Shown one piece after another: positions 1 to 10,548 of a stretch of 64,000 nucleotides of DNA; position 1 is the first letter of the stretch, and each line of letters starts with the position of its first letter. Under the pieces are notes generated by a model. That model worked only from the letters and a program-made list of their open reading frames with translations, had not been told where the DNA came from and did no database searches. Source of the DNA: Sulfuricystis multivorans (GTDB lineage Bacteria; Pseudomonadota; Gammaproteobacteria; Burkholderiales; Rhodocyclaceae); assembly GCF_003966565.1 (NCBI RefSeq), contig NZ_AP018718.1, forward strand, positions 1,302,001 through 1,366,000, given 5' to 3'. Made by a program: the position numbers and the translations under genes.

Positions 1-616
1 CGGCCGGGTTTTGATAAGGCACTGAAGGGTCGCGGTTTTCCCAGGCGACGGCCAAGCGGCGCTGCATGGCGCGGTAGGCGCGCCGGTAGATGTCGAAATC
101 GCTCGAACGACGGACAAAGAGATAGGTGTCTGGGAAAAACCGACCTTCGGCATATGGCTCCGTCGCGCCGATGCGTTGCAGGATCTCGGCTTCAGTCAGC
201 TCGGTGCTGTCGTGACGCAGGTCGTGATGGGCATCGATCAGCGCGCGCATGTCGCGGAAAGTCTTTCCCTCGACGATGACGATCTCGCTTAGGGTCACGT
301 CGCCGGCAGTGAGCTTTTCGAGCAGCTGCCATGCCGTGATGCCAGCGCCGATTTCGTAAGCGCCGGCCTTGATGTTGCGGTCGCGGCCCGCCAGCCGGCC
401 CAGCAGCGCGAATTGCCACGGCCGGATGCCGACGCCGGCATCGCGCATCGCCTGGGCAGCGCCCTTGAGGCCGAGACCGGGGCGAATGTCGAAATCCACC
501 ACCCCGTCGGGGTTGAGTTGCAAGGAGATGGCCGCAGATGCGAACCAGACCATCCAGCCGGCGAAAGCCGCCGCGAGCAGGAAGGTCAGCCATAATAAGT
601 GTTTGAGTAGTCGCAT
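1..616 (-). CDS. mltG: Endolytic murein transglycosylase MltG (partial, C-terminus outside window)
   Basis: Inner-membrane lytic transglycosylase that cleaves nascent glycan strands and helps set their length. The ATG at 614-616 begins a 205-codon open frame that leaves the window at base 1, so only the N-terminal portion is visible. It starts with a basic, then hydrophobic segment (about residues 2-27), which fits a single membrane anchor. A LysM-like region follows. The motif EGRFFPDTY carries the glutamate and surrounding residues typical of the YceG/MltG active site. It is divergent from ygfZ, a common betaproteobacterial arrangement; tmk and holB would be expected downstream, outside the window. 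The family call is firm; the full length cannot be checked. Confidence 0.9.
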   Translation of the reverse strand, partial: MRLLKHLLWLTFLLAAAFAGWMVWFASAAISLQLNPDGVVDFDIRPGLGLKGAAQAMRDAGVGIRPWQFALLGRLAGRDRNIKAGAYEIGAGITAWQLLEKLTAGDVTLSEIVIVEGKTFRDMRALIDAHHDLRHDSTELTEAEILQRIGATEPYAEGRFFPDTYLFVRRSSDFDIYRRAYRAMQRRLAVAWENRDPSVPYQNPA

Positions 617-632
617 ACGAGGCGGCTATGAT
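603..632 (+). promoter_or_regulatory. Candidate sigma-70 promoter toward ygfZ
   Basis: TTGAGT (603-608) and TATGAT (627-632) are separated by 18 bases. The pair faces ygfZ but lies about 255 bases upstream of its ATG and overlaps the mltG start. A long leader would then include the repeat at 655-783. Prediction by motif only. Confidence 0.35.
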
Positions 633-654
633 AGTGAAACCTCTGCCTAACTTG

Positions 655-783
655 CTGTGCGGGTGGTCTGCTGCGTTGCGCGGTGCTCGGATGCTCGCCT
701 ACCCACGCAGGTATGTCTCGCATCCTGCGCTCCGTGCGCCTTGCATCCCATCCCGCTCGCGGCGTTATGCAGAAGTTTCATAG
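655..783. repeat. Intergenic imperfect-hairpin repeat related to the 206-bp MITE cores
   Basis: This non-coding stretch holds GCGTTGCGCGGTG, ATGTCTCG, CTGCGC and CGCCTTGCATC in the same order as in the cores of the MITEs at 52121-52326 and 61579-61784. It lacks their GTTGAAAAAC termini. Its two halves (GGATGCTCGCC and, reversed, GGATGCGAGACA) are partly complementary, so the transcript could fold. It is probably a diverged member of a repeat family dispersed in this genome. Confidence 0.45.
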
Positions 784-887
784 TGAGAACGCTTTACCGA
801 CCGACCTCACCACTTGCGTTCGATCGACCCGCGGGTGGCCAAGGTCGGCGATGTGGCGTTGGCCGCTTCATCGATCGAGGATTTCGC

Positions 888-1769
888 ATGAGCCAGAGCA
901 CCTTCATTCCTCTCACCGACCAGGGCTTGATCCGCGCCAGCGGCGAGGAGGCAACGAGTTTTTTGCACAACCTGCTGACCAACGACATCAACCACTTGCC
1001 GGCCGACGGCGCGCGTCATGCGGCGCTTTGCACCGCCAAGGGCCGCATGATCGCCAGTTTCCTGATCTGGCGCGAAGGGCAAGATATTCTCCTGATGCTC
1101 TCGGCCGACATCCTGCCGGGCATCCTGAAGAAACTGTCGATGTACATCCTGCGCAGCAAGGTTAGGCTCACGGACATCAGCGCCGAGCGCACGCTCTTTG
1201 GCGTGCTCGGCAGTGAAATCGGACCGACCGAGCCGATGTCGACCGCGCAGTGGCACGGCGGCACGGCGATTCGGCTCGATGCCGGGCGCGCGATCCTTGC
1301 TCTTCCCGCTGGCGCGCCTGTGCCCGCGGATGGACGTCTCGGTGAGATCGCCGCATGGCATCTGGCCGAGATTCGCGCAGGCATTCCGCGCATCGTCGCC
1401 GCCACCCAAGAGCTATTCACCCCGCAGATGGTGAATTACGAGCTTGCCAAGATCGGCGGCGTCAGCTTCCAGAAAGGCTGCTATCCAGGACAGGAAATCG
1501 TCGCCCGCACGCAGTATCTCGGCAAGGTCAAGCGGCGCATGTATCGGGTGCGGCTTAATGAGCCCTTTCCGCCAGGCACCGAGGTGTTCACCCCCGCAGC
1601 GGGCGACCAGCATTGCGGCAACGTCGTGCTGTGCGCTCCTTCGCCAGACGGCGGCTTCGAGGCTTTGCTCGTCGTGCAATCCTCGGGGGCGCAATCCGAT
1701 GGAGTGTATGTCGGCAAGCCCGACGGGGCGCGCGCCACGTTGCTCGATCTGCCCTATCCCATCGATTGA
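888..1769 (+). CDS. ygfZ: Folate-binding protein YgfZ (tRNA-modifying / Fe-S cluster repair)
   Basis: Encodes 293 residues of the YgfZ/GcvT-like family, which binds folate and supports iron-sulfur enzymes such as MiaB. The family signature KGCYPGQE is at residues 196-203, including the conserved cysteine C198. The frame is open from 657, but the upstream part translates the repeat and has no family likeness. The ATG at 888 follows GAGG by seven bases and gives the usual N-terminus. The next gene starts three bases after its stop, so the two are probably cotranscribed. Confidence 0.9.
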   Translation: MSQSTFIPLTDQGLIRASGEEATSFLHNLLTNDINHLPADGARHAALCTAKGRMIASFLIWREGQDILLMLSADILPGILKKLSMYILRSKVRLTDISAERTLFGVLGSEIGPTEPMSTAQWHGGTAIRLDAGRAILALPAGAPVPADGRLGEIAAWHLAEIRAGIPRIVAATQELFTPQMVNYELAKIGGVSFQKGCYPGQEIVARTQYLGKVKRRMYRVRLNEPFPPGTEVFTPAAGDQHCGNVVLCAPSPDGGFEALLVVQSSGAQSDGVYVGKPDGARATLLDLPYPID

Positions 1770-1772
1770 CCG

Positions 1773-2540
1773 ATGTGCCTGATTCTCGTCGCCTGGCACG
1801 CCCATCACGAGTTTCCACTCGTCGTCGCGGCGAACCGTGACGAGTTCCATGCCCGGGCGACGGCTCCGGCGGCCTTCTGGGCGGATCATCCCCAGGTGCT
1901 CGCCGGCCGTGACCTCGCCGCAGGAGGCACCTGGCTGGGCTTCACGTGCGATGGCCGCCTCGCGGCGCTGACCAATTTCCGTGATCCGGCCCGCCATCAG
2001 CCGTATGCGCCGTCGCGCGGCCGGCTGGTCGCCGACTTTCTCTGTGGCGAAACCGGCATCGACGCCTATCTCGACAGCCTCGATTCGGGACGCTACAACG
2101 GCTTCAACCTGCTGCTTGGCGACGGACGGCGGCTGGTCGCTTTCAGCAATGTGACGGGCGAGCGCCACGAACTCGCGCCCGGCATCTACGGTCTGTCGAA
2201 TGCGCTGCTCGACACGCCCTGGCCGAAAGTCGGCGCTGGCAAGGCGGCACTGGAAGCGGCGCTCCACCATCTGCCCGATGAGCACGGCCTTTGGGCACTG
2301 CTGTGCGACGATCGGACGCATCCCGATCACCTGCTCCCCGCCACCGGCGTGCCGCGCGAATGGGAACGCCTGCTCTCGGCGGCCTTCATCCGCGGGGTAG
2401 ATTACGGCACGCGCAGCTCGACGGTCATCACGCTCAGCGCCGGCGGCAAGGTGACTTTCGACGAGCAGACCTGGCTGCCGGGCGGGATGGCCGGCGAGCG
2501 GCGGCGCTATCGTTACTCGCTGATCTCGACCGGCGTATGA
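1773..2540 (+). CDS. NRDE family protein (TANGO2-like)
   Basis: 255 residues beginning MCLILVAWHAHHEFPLVVAA, followed by NRDE at about residues 22-25, the hallmark of the NRDE/TANGO2 family. The eukaryotic relative, TANGO2, is linked to heme and lipid handling, but the bacterial role is not settled. The start lies three bases after the ygfZ stop, suggesting an operon. Its 3' end overlaps the 3' end of the convergent L,D-transpeptidase gene by 28 bases. No signal peptide is visible, so a cytoplasmic protein is expected. Confidence 0.85.
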   Translation: MCLILVAWHAHHEFPLVVAANRDEFHARATAPAAFWADHPQVLAGRDLAAGGTWLGFTCDGRLAALTNFRDPARHQPYAPSRGRLVADFLCGETGIDAYLDSLDSGRYNGFNLLLGDGRRLVAFSNVTGERHELAPGIYGLSNALLDTPWPKVGAGKAALEAALHHLPDEHGLWALLCDDRTHPDHLLPATGVPREWERLLSAAFIRGVDYGTRSSTVITLSAGGKVTFDEQTWLPGGMAGERRRYRYSLISTGV

Positions 2541-2991
2541 ACCGGTACTAGGTCGAACAGCTCGATGATGTCGGCGTTCCTCATGCGGATGCAGCCGATC
2601 GAGCCGGGTTTGCCCATCTCGACCGTGTCCGGGCTGCCGTGGATGTAGATGTAGCGGCGCATCGTATCGACCTCGCCGAAGCGGTTCTTGCCCGGCTCGC
2701 AACCGGACAGCCAGAGGATGCGCGTCAAGATCCAGTCGCGATCGGGAAATTGCGCGGCAAGTTCCGGCGTCCAGATTTCGCCGGTCGGCCGGCGGCGCAC
2801 GAACACCGTGTTTGCCGCTGCGCCCGCGCCGATTTTCGCGCGGATGATGTGTTTGCCGCGCGGCGTGCGGAAGCTGCCGCGCCGCTCACCGGCACCGTTC
2901 TTCGCCGTCGAAACGCGATAGCGTCGCAGCAGCATCCCTCGCTCGTCGAACAATTCGAGCGTCTGGGCAGGGAGGCTGACGCGGATATGCA

Positions 2992-2992
<1 letters not shown>
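2513..2992 (-). CDS. L,D-transpeptidase (YkuD domain)
   Basis: 159 residues. The C-terminal part contains IHGSPDTVEMGKPGSIGCIR, matching the YkuD catalytic signature HG..(x)n..S.GCIR with the nucleophilic cysteine near residue 136. Such enzymes crosslink peptidoglycan or attach proteins to it. No signal peptide is present in the called protein, which is unusual for a periplasmic enzyme; the open frame continues upstream, but into tadA coding sequence in an arginine-rich, non-family frame. The ATG at 2990-2992 overlaps the tadA stop as TGATG, so translation is probably coupled. Confidence 0.82.
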
Positions 2993-4115
<1,123 letters not shown>

Positions 4116-4214
4116 GGATTCATCCTTGATCATTTCGCAGCCGCAAGGATAAAGCATCTGCCGTCCCGCCAGCGCCGAGTTCCGTTCGCGGCGCCGGCGG
4201 GAAGCGGTTGGTCG

Positions 4215-7013
4215 TTACGCGTTCTTCGCGACTTCGCCACCCTGCTCCAGCAAGGCCGCCTGTGCCGCGGCCAAGCGCGCGATCGGCACGCGCGGGCCGG
4301 AGCAGGAAACGTAGGTGAGCCCGATCTTGTGACAGAAATGGATCGAAGCCGGATGGCCGCCATGTTCGCCGCAGATGCCCACCTTGAGGTCGGGACGCGT
4401 CTTGCGGCCCTCGCTGACGGCAAGCTTCATCAGTTCGCCAACGCCCTTCTGGTCGAGCACTTCGAATGGGTTGTCCTGGAGAATGCCCACCTCGGTGTAA
4501 TGCGGCAGGAACTTGTTCTCGGCATCCTCGCGCGAGAACGAGAAGGTCGCCTGCGTCAGATCGTTGGTGCCGAAGCTGAAGAATTCGGCATCTTCCGCCA
4601 TACGCCCGGCACGCAGGCAGGCGCGCACCACCTCGAGCATACTGCCGAACTTGTAGCCGACGTTGATGCCGTGGGTGAGCTGGACCACCTGGTGAATGTC
4701 GCGCACGTATTTGTGGATGCGCGTCAGCTCCTCGACGGTCGCCACCTGTGGCACCATGATCTCCGGATAGACCTCGATGCCCTCTTTCGCGCACAGCGCC
4801 GCGGCCTCGAGGATCGCCTGGATCTGCATCTTGTAGATTTCAGGGTAGGTGATGCCCAGGCGCACGCCGCGATGACCGAGCATCGGGTTGACCTCGGCGA
4901 GCGCACGAACTTTCTTGAGCGTCTTTTCCTTCTTCTGGATCACATCCTCTTCGAGGTGGCTGTCCTTGAACTCGGTCATGCTGCGCGACAGCTTGGCCAA
5001 TCCATCGGCATATTGCATGTAGAGCTTCGGATTGAGCAGCTTCAGGGTCTCCGGCAACTCCTCGAGCGCCTTGAGCGAATCGCGCAGATGGTGCAGGTGG
5101 GCGATTTCCAGCTCGAGCTGCGCGGCGGTCGGCAGGAACTCGTGCAGCGGCGGATCCATCAGGCGCACGGTCACCGGCAGCCCGCGCATCGCCTTGAAGA
5201 TCGCCTTGAAGTCGGAACGCTGGATCGGCAACAGCCGGTCGATCGCGGCTTGCCGCTCCTCGAGCGATTCGGCGAGGATCATCTCCTGGACGATCGGCAG
5301 CCGGTCGGTGGCGTTGAACATGCGCTCGGTGCGGCACAAGCCGATGCCCATCGCACCGAATTCGCGCGCGCGCAGCGCGTCTTCCGGCGTGTCGGCATTG
5401 GCCATCACTTTGAGACGCGCCACCTGGTCGGCCCATTTGAGCAGCGTCGCCATGTCCTGGTTGAACTTGGCCTGCACGGTTGGCACCTCGCCGGCATAGA
5501 CATTGCCGGTGCTGCCGTCGATGGTGATGACATCGCCTTCGTGCAGCGTCGTGTCGCCGATGGTGGCGCATTTCTTCACGTCGTCGATGTGGATCGCTTC
5601 GCAACCGGAGACACAGGGCTTGCCCATGCCGCGCGCGACTACCGCCGCATGCGAGGTCTTGCCGCCGCGGCTCGTCAGGATGCCCTGCGCCTGGAAGAAG
5701 CCGTGGATGTCTTCCGGCTTGGTCTCTTCGCGCACCAGGATGATTTTCTCGCCGGCACGCCCGCGCGCCTCGGCGGTATCGGCATCGAAGACGATCTTGC
5801 CGGATGCGGCGCCCGGCGAGGCCGGCAGTCCGGTAGCCAAGGGTTTGCCCTTGAAGTTCGGCGAAAGCTGTGGCACCAACAGTTGTTCGAGCATCGAAGG
5901 ATCGACGCGCAGCAAGGCCTTTTCCTTGCTGATCAGCCCTTCCTTGAACATATCGACCGAGGTGCGCACCATCGCCGCGGCATTCATCTTGCCGTTGCGG
6001 GTCTGCAGGCAATAGAGCGTGCCGCGCTCGATGGTGAATTCGAAGTCCTGCACTTCCTTGTAGTGGCCTTCGAGGCGGTTGCGCAATTCGAGCAGTTGCC
6101 GGTAGATCTCTGGCATGTCCTGTTCCATCTCGGCAATCGCTTTCGGCGTGCGGATGCCGGCGACCACATCCTCACCCTGCGCATTGACGAGATATTCGCC
6201 GTAAATCTGATTCTCACCGGTCCCCGGGTTGCGCGTAAAGCCGACGCCGGTGCCCGAATCGTTGCCCATGTTGCCGAACACCATCGTGACGATGTTGCAG
6301 GCCGTGCCGTTGGCCATCTCCTTGGTGATCTTGAACTGCCTGCGGTAATCGACCGCACGCTTGCCGTTCCAGGAGCGAAACACCGCGCCGATGGCGATTT
6401 CGAGCTGCTTGTAGGGATCTTCCGGGAAGGGCTTGCCAGTGTGATCCTTGACGATCCGCAGGAACTGCTCGGAAAGTTCCGCGAGTTGCTCGGCTTTCAG
6501 ATCGATGTCCTGGGCGGCGCCGACTTTTTCCTTTATCGCCTTCATCGCCTCGTCGAACGGCTTGTCGTCGATCCCGAGCGCGATCTTCGCAAACAGCTGG
6601 ATGAAGCGCCGCCAGGCGTCATAACCGAAACGCGGATTGTCGGTGAGCTTGATCAGCCCGGCGAGCGTGGTCTTGTTGAGGCCGAGGTTGAGGATCGTAT
6701 CCATCATCCCCGGCATCGACATCGCCGAGCCGGAACGCACCGAGACCAACAACGGGTTGGCCGCACCGCCGAACTGTTTGCCGGTCTTTTTCTCGAGCGC
6801 CTTCATGTGTTCGAGGATTTCTTCCCAGGCACCCTTGGGCAGTTCGTCGTGCTCCAGGTAGGCCAAACAGGCTTCCGTCGTGATCGTGAAGCCGGGCGGC
6901 ACATTGAGACCGATCTGCGTCATCTCGCAGAGGTTCGCTCCCTTGCCACCCAGCAGCATCTTGTTCTTGCCGTCGCCTTCCTCGAAGGCATAGACGAACT
7001 TCTTGCCAGCCAT
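4215..7013 (-). CDS. ppdK: Pyruvate, phosphate dikinase
   Basis: 932 residues, a normal length. It interconverts pyruvate + ATP + Pi and PEP + AMP + PPi, so it can drive gluconeogenesis or PPi-linked glycolysis. Domains in order: N-terminal ATP-grasp (GGKGANLCEM near residue 25), the central swivelling phosphohistidine domain (GGKTSHAAVVARGMGKPCVS), and the C-terminal PEP/pyruvate barrel (GLCRTERMF, and GEHGG near the end). The barrel end reads GEHGGHP and SCSGPRVPIARLAAAQA; many family members have GGDP and SPFRVP there. A GGAG-type ribosome site precedes the ATG. It stands alone, divergent from rdgC. Confidence 0.95.
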   Translation of the reverse strand: MAGKKFVYAFEEGDGKNKMLLGGKGANLCEMTQIGLNVPPGFTITTEACLAYLEHDELPKGAWEEILEHMKALEKKTGKQFGGAANPLLVSVRSGSAMSMPGMMDTILNLGLNKTTLAGLIKLTDNPRFGYDAWRRFIQLFAKIALGIDDKPFDEAMKAIKEKVGAAQDIDLKAEQLAELSEQFLRIVKDHTGKPFPEDPYKQLEIAIGAVFRSWNGKRAVDYRRQFKITKEMANGTACNIVTMVFGNMGNDSGTGVGFTRNPGTGENQIYGEYLVNAQGEDVVAGIRTPKAIAEMEQDMPEIYRQLLELRNRLEGHYKEVQDFEFTIERGTLYCLQTRNGKMNAAAMVRTSVDMFKEGLISKEKALLRVDPSMLEQLLVPQLSPNFKGKPLATGLPASPGAASGKIVFDADTAEARGRAGEKIILVREETKPEDIHGFFQAQGILTSRGGKTSHAAVVARGMGKPCVSGCEAIHIDDVKKCATIGDTTLHEGDVITIDGSTGNVYAGEVPTVQAKFNQDMATLLKWADQVARLKVMANADTPEDALRAREFGAMGIGLCRTERMFNATDRLPIVQEMILAESLEERQAAIDRLLPIQRSDFKAIFKAMRGLPVTVRLMDPPLHEFLPTAAQLELEIAHLHHLRDSLKALEELPETLKLLNPKLYMQYADGLAKLSRSMTEFKDSHLEEDVIQKKEKTLKKVRALAEVNPMLGHRGVRLGITYPEIYKMQIQAILEAAALCAKEGIEVYPEIMVPQVATVEELTRIHKYVRDIHQVVQLTHGINVGYKFGSMLEVVRACLRAGRMAEDAEFFSFGTNDLTQATFSFSREDAENKFLPHYTEVGILQDNPFEVLDQKGVGELMKLAVSEGRKTRPDLKVGICGEHGGHPASIHFCHKIGLTYVSCSGPRVPIARLAAAQAALLEQGGEVAKNA

Positions 7014-7045
7014 CTTCCACTCCCGATTGTTTGAAAGAAATGTTT

Positions 7046-7062
7046 GTGCTGCAAAGCAGCAC
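7046..7062. promoter_or_regulatory. 17-base perfect inverted repeat in the ppdK leader
   Basis: GTGCTGC-AAA-GCAGCAC lies 33 bases upstream of the ppdK ATG in the ppdK/rdgC divergent spacer. As RNA on the minus strand it could form a seven-pair hairpin just before the ribosome site; as DNA it could be an operator. Nothing shows which. Confidence 0.4.
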
Positions 7063-7156
7063 GGCGTGTAAACATATCAAAACAATGCTCTTGTCGGGAA
7101 GTTTTTCCAATCGGCAGCCAGCGGGTATCCTGCGCACTTTTTCCGGAAGTTCGCTC

Positions 7157-8059
7157 ATGTGGTTCAAAAATCTGCGTCTCTATCGCCTGCCAAGCGGCCA
7201 GGCGCTCGACCTGGCAAAGCTCGATGCCCTTCTGGCTCGACGCCCCCTCACCCGCTGCGGCAGCTTCGAGATGGCCAGCTGTGGCTGGGTTTTCCCCCGT
7301 CAGGAAGGCGCCTTCGTGCATGCGGTCGATCGCCAGTGGCTGCTGGCGCTGGGGATCGAGCAGAAACTGCTGCCGACGACCGTGGTGCGGCAGACCGCCC
7401 GCGAGCGCGCCGCCATCATCGAAAAAGAACAGGGCCGAAAGGTCGGTCGCAAGGAAATGCGCGACCTCACCGAGCGGGTGATGGAGGAATTGCTGCCCAA
7501 GGCGTTTTCGCAGCGTCGCACCACCTGGGCCTGGATCGATCCGCAGGGCGGCCGGCTGGTGGTGGATGCCGGCTCGGACGCCCGCGCCGATGAGTTCATG
7601 GAAACCTTGCTCACCACGCTCGACGACGTGACGCCCCGGCCCTTACAGACGCAGGTTTCGCCCACGACGGCAATGACCGCGTGGCTGGCCGCCCAGGAGC
7701 CCCCCACCGGATTCTCTTTCGACAGCGACCTCGAGCTACGCGCCGCGAGCCAGTCCCAGTCCGCAATCCGTTATGTGCACCACGACCTCGGTGGCCAAGA
7801 AATCGCCGCCCACATCGCCACGGGCAAGCTCGTCACACGGCTGGGGCTCACCTGGAACGACAAGATTTCCTTCGTGCTGACCGACAAGCTACGGATCAAA
7901 CGGCTTGCCTTCCTCGACGTGCTGAAGGAACAGGCCGAGCAGTCGGCGGCCAACGAGGACGAGCGTTTCGACGCCGATTTCGCGCTGATGGTCGGCGAAC
8001 TGGCCCGGATGCTCGACGACCTCGTCAATGCGCTGGGCGGCGAGCTCGAGCCGGAATAG
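7157..8059 (+). CDS. rdgC: Recombination-associated protein RdgC
   Basis: 300 residues of the RdgC family, a ring-shaped nucleoid-associated DNA-binding protein that restrains RecA activity. The start MWFKNLRLYRL is the conserved RdgC N-terminus, and GGAAG lies eight bases before the ATG. The frame is open further upstream (7031) but without family likeness. The sequence is alignable in character over its whole length, ending GELARMLDDLVNALGGE. It is divergent from ppdK and convergent with zwf. Confidence 0.93.
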   Translation: MWFKNLRLYRLPSGQALDLAKLDALLARRPLTRCGSFEMASCGWVFPRQEGAFVHAVDRQWLLALGIEQKLLPTTVVRQTARERAAIIEKEQGRKVGRKEMRDLTERVMEELLPKAFSQRRTTWAWIDPQGGRLVVDAGSDARADEFMETLLTTLDDVTPRPLQTQVSPTTAMTAWLAAQEPPTGFSFDSDLELRAASQSQSAIRYVHHDLGGQEIAAHIATGKLVTRLGLTWNDKISFVLTDKLRIKRLAFLDVLKEQAEQSAANEDERFDADFALMVGELARMLDDLVNALGGELEPE

Positions 8060-8096
8060 ACATGGCGACGCGGTGCCGCCCCGCCAACGCCGAATT

Positions 8097-9602
8097 TCAG
8101 TAAGCCTGCAAGTCGCCGCCACTGACATCGAGCGAGTGGCGCCAGAACTGGTCATCGCTGTCGAACAGCCGGTAGGTCCCGCGCGGGCCCCAGCTGCCGG
8201 CTGCGTAGGTGTTGATGAATTCGCGCTCCATCGACCAGACCTTGAGCACCGGATCGACGACACGCCAGGCCCATTCCACCTCGTCGTAGCGCAGGAACAG
8301 CGAATGGTCGCCTTCCAGCACGTCGAGCAGTAAGCCTTCGTAGGCATCGACGTCCTCGTCGCCCTGCTTGCGGTAGGTGGCATCCAGGCTCAGCGTGCGC
8401 GTCTTCAGCTCCAGTCCCGGCTCCTTGACCTGGATTTCCATCTTCAGACAGTCGTCGGGTTGGATGCCAAGCATGATCCAGTTCGGACGAGTATGGGCAT
8501 GACGCGTCTGACGCAGCAAGTCCTGAGGCGGATTCCTGAAACGGATCGAGATCACCGAAAGGTTTTCCGCCATGCGTTTGCCGGTACGCAGATAGAAAGG
8601 CACGTCAGCCCAGCGCCAGTTGTCGATGAAGAGCTTCAGGGCCGCGTAGGTTTCCGTGGTGCTGTCAGGGGCCACGCCGGGTTCTTCGAGATAGCCGGGG
8701 ACCCTCTCTCCATCGATGACCCCGCTCGTGTACTGCGCGCGGAAGGCATGCGCATGGACTGCGTGCTGGGCGATGGGCCGGATGCTCTTGAGCACCTTCA
8801 CTTTCTCGTCGCGCAGATGCTCGGCGGCCATCGACACCGGCGGCTCCATCGCCACCAGCGTCAGCAGCTGCAGCAGGTGGCTCTGGATCATGTCGCGCAG
8901 CGCGCCGGCGCCATCGTAGTAGCCGGCACGGCCGCCCGTGCCGAACTTTTCGGCGTGGGTGATCTGCACATGGTCGATGTAGTGGCGGTTCCACAGCGGT
9001 TCGAGCAGCAGATTGGCGAAGCGGAACACCATCACGTTTTGCACCGTGCCCTTGCCGAGGTAGTGGTCGATGCGGAAGATCTGCGATTCGTCAAGGTGGC
9101 GATAAAGGCCCTTTTGCAGCGCCTGCGCCGAGAGCAAGTCGTAGCCGAAGGGCTTTTCGATCACCACGCGGCGCGTGCCGTGGGTCTGCTTGAGCAGTCC
9201 GGCATCGCCGAGCCGGTCGATGATGCCGGGAAACATCGAGGGCGGCACCGCCATGTAGAACGCCACGTTGCGCGGAAAGAGCGGATCGGTATCGAGCAGT
9301 TCCTTGAGCCTGAGATAGCTGCCGTCGTCGCCGGGGGGATTGGCATGGTAGTGGATACGCCCAGAGAAACGCTCGAACATGGCCGCGTCGTAGCCCTGCG
9401 GATACTTGGCCTTGAGCATGCCGGCGACCTCGGCGAGCCACTGCTCGCGGCTGCGCGCCTCGATGCTGGCGCACAAGATCATCGTCTGTTCGGGCAGCCG
9501 GCCCGCTACCTCCAGCCGGAACAGCGCCGGAATCAGCTTGAGCCGGGCGAGGTTGCCCGCCGCGCCGAAGATGACCAGGGTGCTGGGCGCGATGGTCTTC
9601 AT
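8097..9602 (-). CDS. zwf: Glucose-6-phosphate 1-dehydrogenase
   Basis: 501 residues. It oxidises glucose-6-phosphate to 6-phosphogluconolactone. The active-site stretch [13 protein letters not shown] and the substrate-binding EKPFGYDL are present. The dinucleotide loop reads [16 protein letters not shown], where most family members have GASGDLA; the Asp is replaced by Asn. The gene overlaps gnd by four bases (ATGA), and pgl is divergent on the other side of gnd, so all oxidative pentose phosphate and gluconate steps cluster here. Confidence 0.95.
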   Translation of the reverse strand: MKTIAPSTLVIFGAAGNLARLKLIPALFRLEVAGRLPEQTMILCASIEARSREQWLAEVAGMLKAKYPQGYDAAMFERFSGRIHYHANPPGDDGSYLRLKELLDTDPLFPRNVAFYMAVPPSMFPGIIDRLGDAGLLKQTHGTRRVVIEKPFGYDLLSAQALQKGLYRHLDESQIFRIDHYLGKGTVQNVMVFRFANLLLEPLWNRHYIDHVQITHAEKFGTGGRAGYYDGAGALRDMIQSHLLQLLTLVAMEPPVSMAAEHLRDEKVKVLKSIRPIAQHAVHAHAFRAQYTSGVIDGERVPGYLEEPGVAPDSTTETYAALKLFIDNWRWADVPFYLRTGKRMAENLSVISIRFRNPPQDLLRQTRHAHTRPNWIMLGIQPDDCLKMEIQVKEPGLELKTRTLSLDATYRKQGDEDVDAYEGLLLDVLEGDHSLFLRYDEVEWAWRVVDPVLKVWSMEREFINTYAAGSWGPRGTYRLFDSDDQFWRHSLDVSGGDLQAY

Positions 9603-10513
9603 GATCCGCCCGACTTGACGGCATGGCCACCGAAGGCGTTTCTCATCAGCGACAGCAGTCTGTAGCCATAACCTTTCTCGTCCTGACTGACGAAGCGCAT
9701 CTGTAGCGCCAAGGTGAGCACCGGCGCAGGGATGCCCTGCTCGATGGCATCGATCGCCGTCCAGCGCCCTTCACCGGAATCGGCGACGTAGGGCGCGATA
9801 TTGGCCAACGCCTGGTCGCCCTTCAATGCCTCGGCGGTCAGATCGAGCAACCAGCTCCTGACCACCGAACCGTGGCGCCAGAGCTCGGCGATCTGGGCGA
9901 GATCGTAATGGAACTCCTGCTTCCCCTTGAGCAGATCGAGTCCTTCGGCGAGCGCCTGCATCATTCCGTACTCGATGCCGTTGTGGATCATCTTCGCATA
10001 GTGGCCGGCACCGACCGGTCCGACGTGCGCCCAACCGCGATCCGGTGCGGGGGCCAGCGCCTTGAGCACCGGCTCGACGATTTTCGCCACTTCCGGCGTG
10101 GCACCCACCATCAGGCAATACCCGTTCTCCAGCCCCCAGATGCCGCCCGAGGTGCCCGCATCCATGAAACCGATGCCCCGCTCGGCCAGCCAGGCACCGC
10201 GGCGCCGGCTGTCCTTGTAGTTCGAATTGCCGCCATCGATGACGATATCCCCGCTGCCGAGCAGGGGCGCAAGCTCCTCGATCTGGCTTTCGGTCGGCGC
10301 GCCGGCAGGCAACATCAGCCACACGAGCTTCGGCGCCGTCAGCTGGCCCACTGCGTCGGCAACCGAGCCAGCTGCCAGCATGCCGCATTCGTCGGCCAGC
10401 CCGGAAACGATCCCGCTGTCACGGTCATAGCCGACGATCTCGATGCCGTGACGGCGCAAGCGCCGCACCATGTTGCCACCCATCTTGCCCAGACCGATCA
10501 TTGCGAGACGCAT
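9599..10513 (-). CDS. gnd: 6-phosphogluconate dehydrogenase, decarboxylating (short type)
   Basis: 304 residues, the short GndA/YqeC-like form rather than the ~470-residue form. It converts 6-phosphogluconate to ribulose-5-phosphate and CO2; the short form is often NAD-preferring. N-terminal [15 protein letters not shown] is the Rossmann motif, followed by [12 protein letters not shown] and the catalytic [12 protein letters not shown] and [19 protein letters not shown] stretches. It is translationally coupled to zwf through ATGA. The start is 35 bases from the divergent pgl start. Confidence 0.93.
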   Translation of the reverse strand: MRLAMIGLGKMGGNMVRRLRRHGIEIVGYDRDSGIVSGLADECGMLAAGSVADAVGQLTAPKLVWLMLPAGAPTESQIEELAPLLGSGDIVIDGGNSNYKDSRRRGAWLAERGIGFMDAGTSGGIWGLENGYCLMVGATPEVAKIVEPVLKALAPAPDRGWAHVGPVGAGHYAKMIHNGIEYGMMQALAEGLDLLKGKQEFHYDLAQIAELWRHGSVVRSWLLDLTAEALKGDQALANIAPYVADSGEGRWTAIDAIEQGIPAPVLTLALQMRFVSQDEKGYGYRLLSLMRNAFGGHAVKSGGS

Positions 10514-10548
10514 TTTTGCTCCTCCCTTGCTGATGTATGCTCGCAGCC

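Noticed and set aside
657-887. 77-codon N-terminal extension of ygfZ
   Set aside because: It translates the intergenic repeat; the family start and a ribosome site are at 888.
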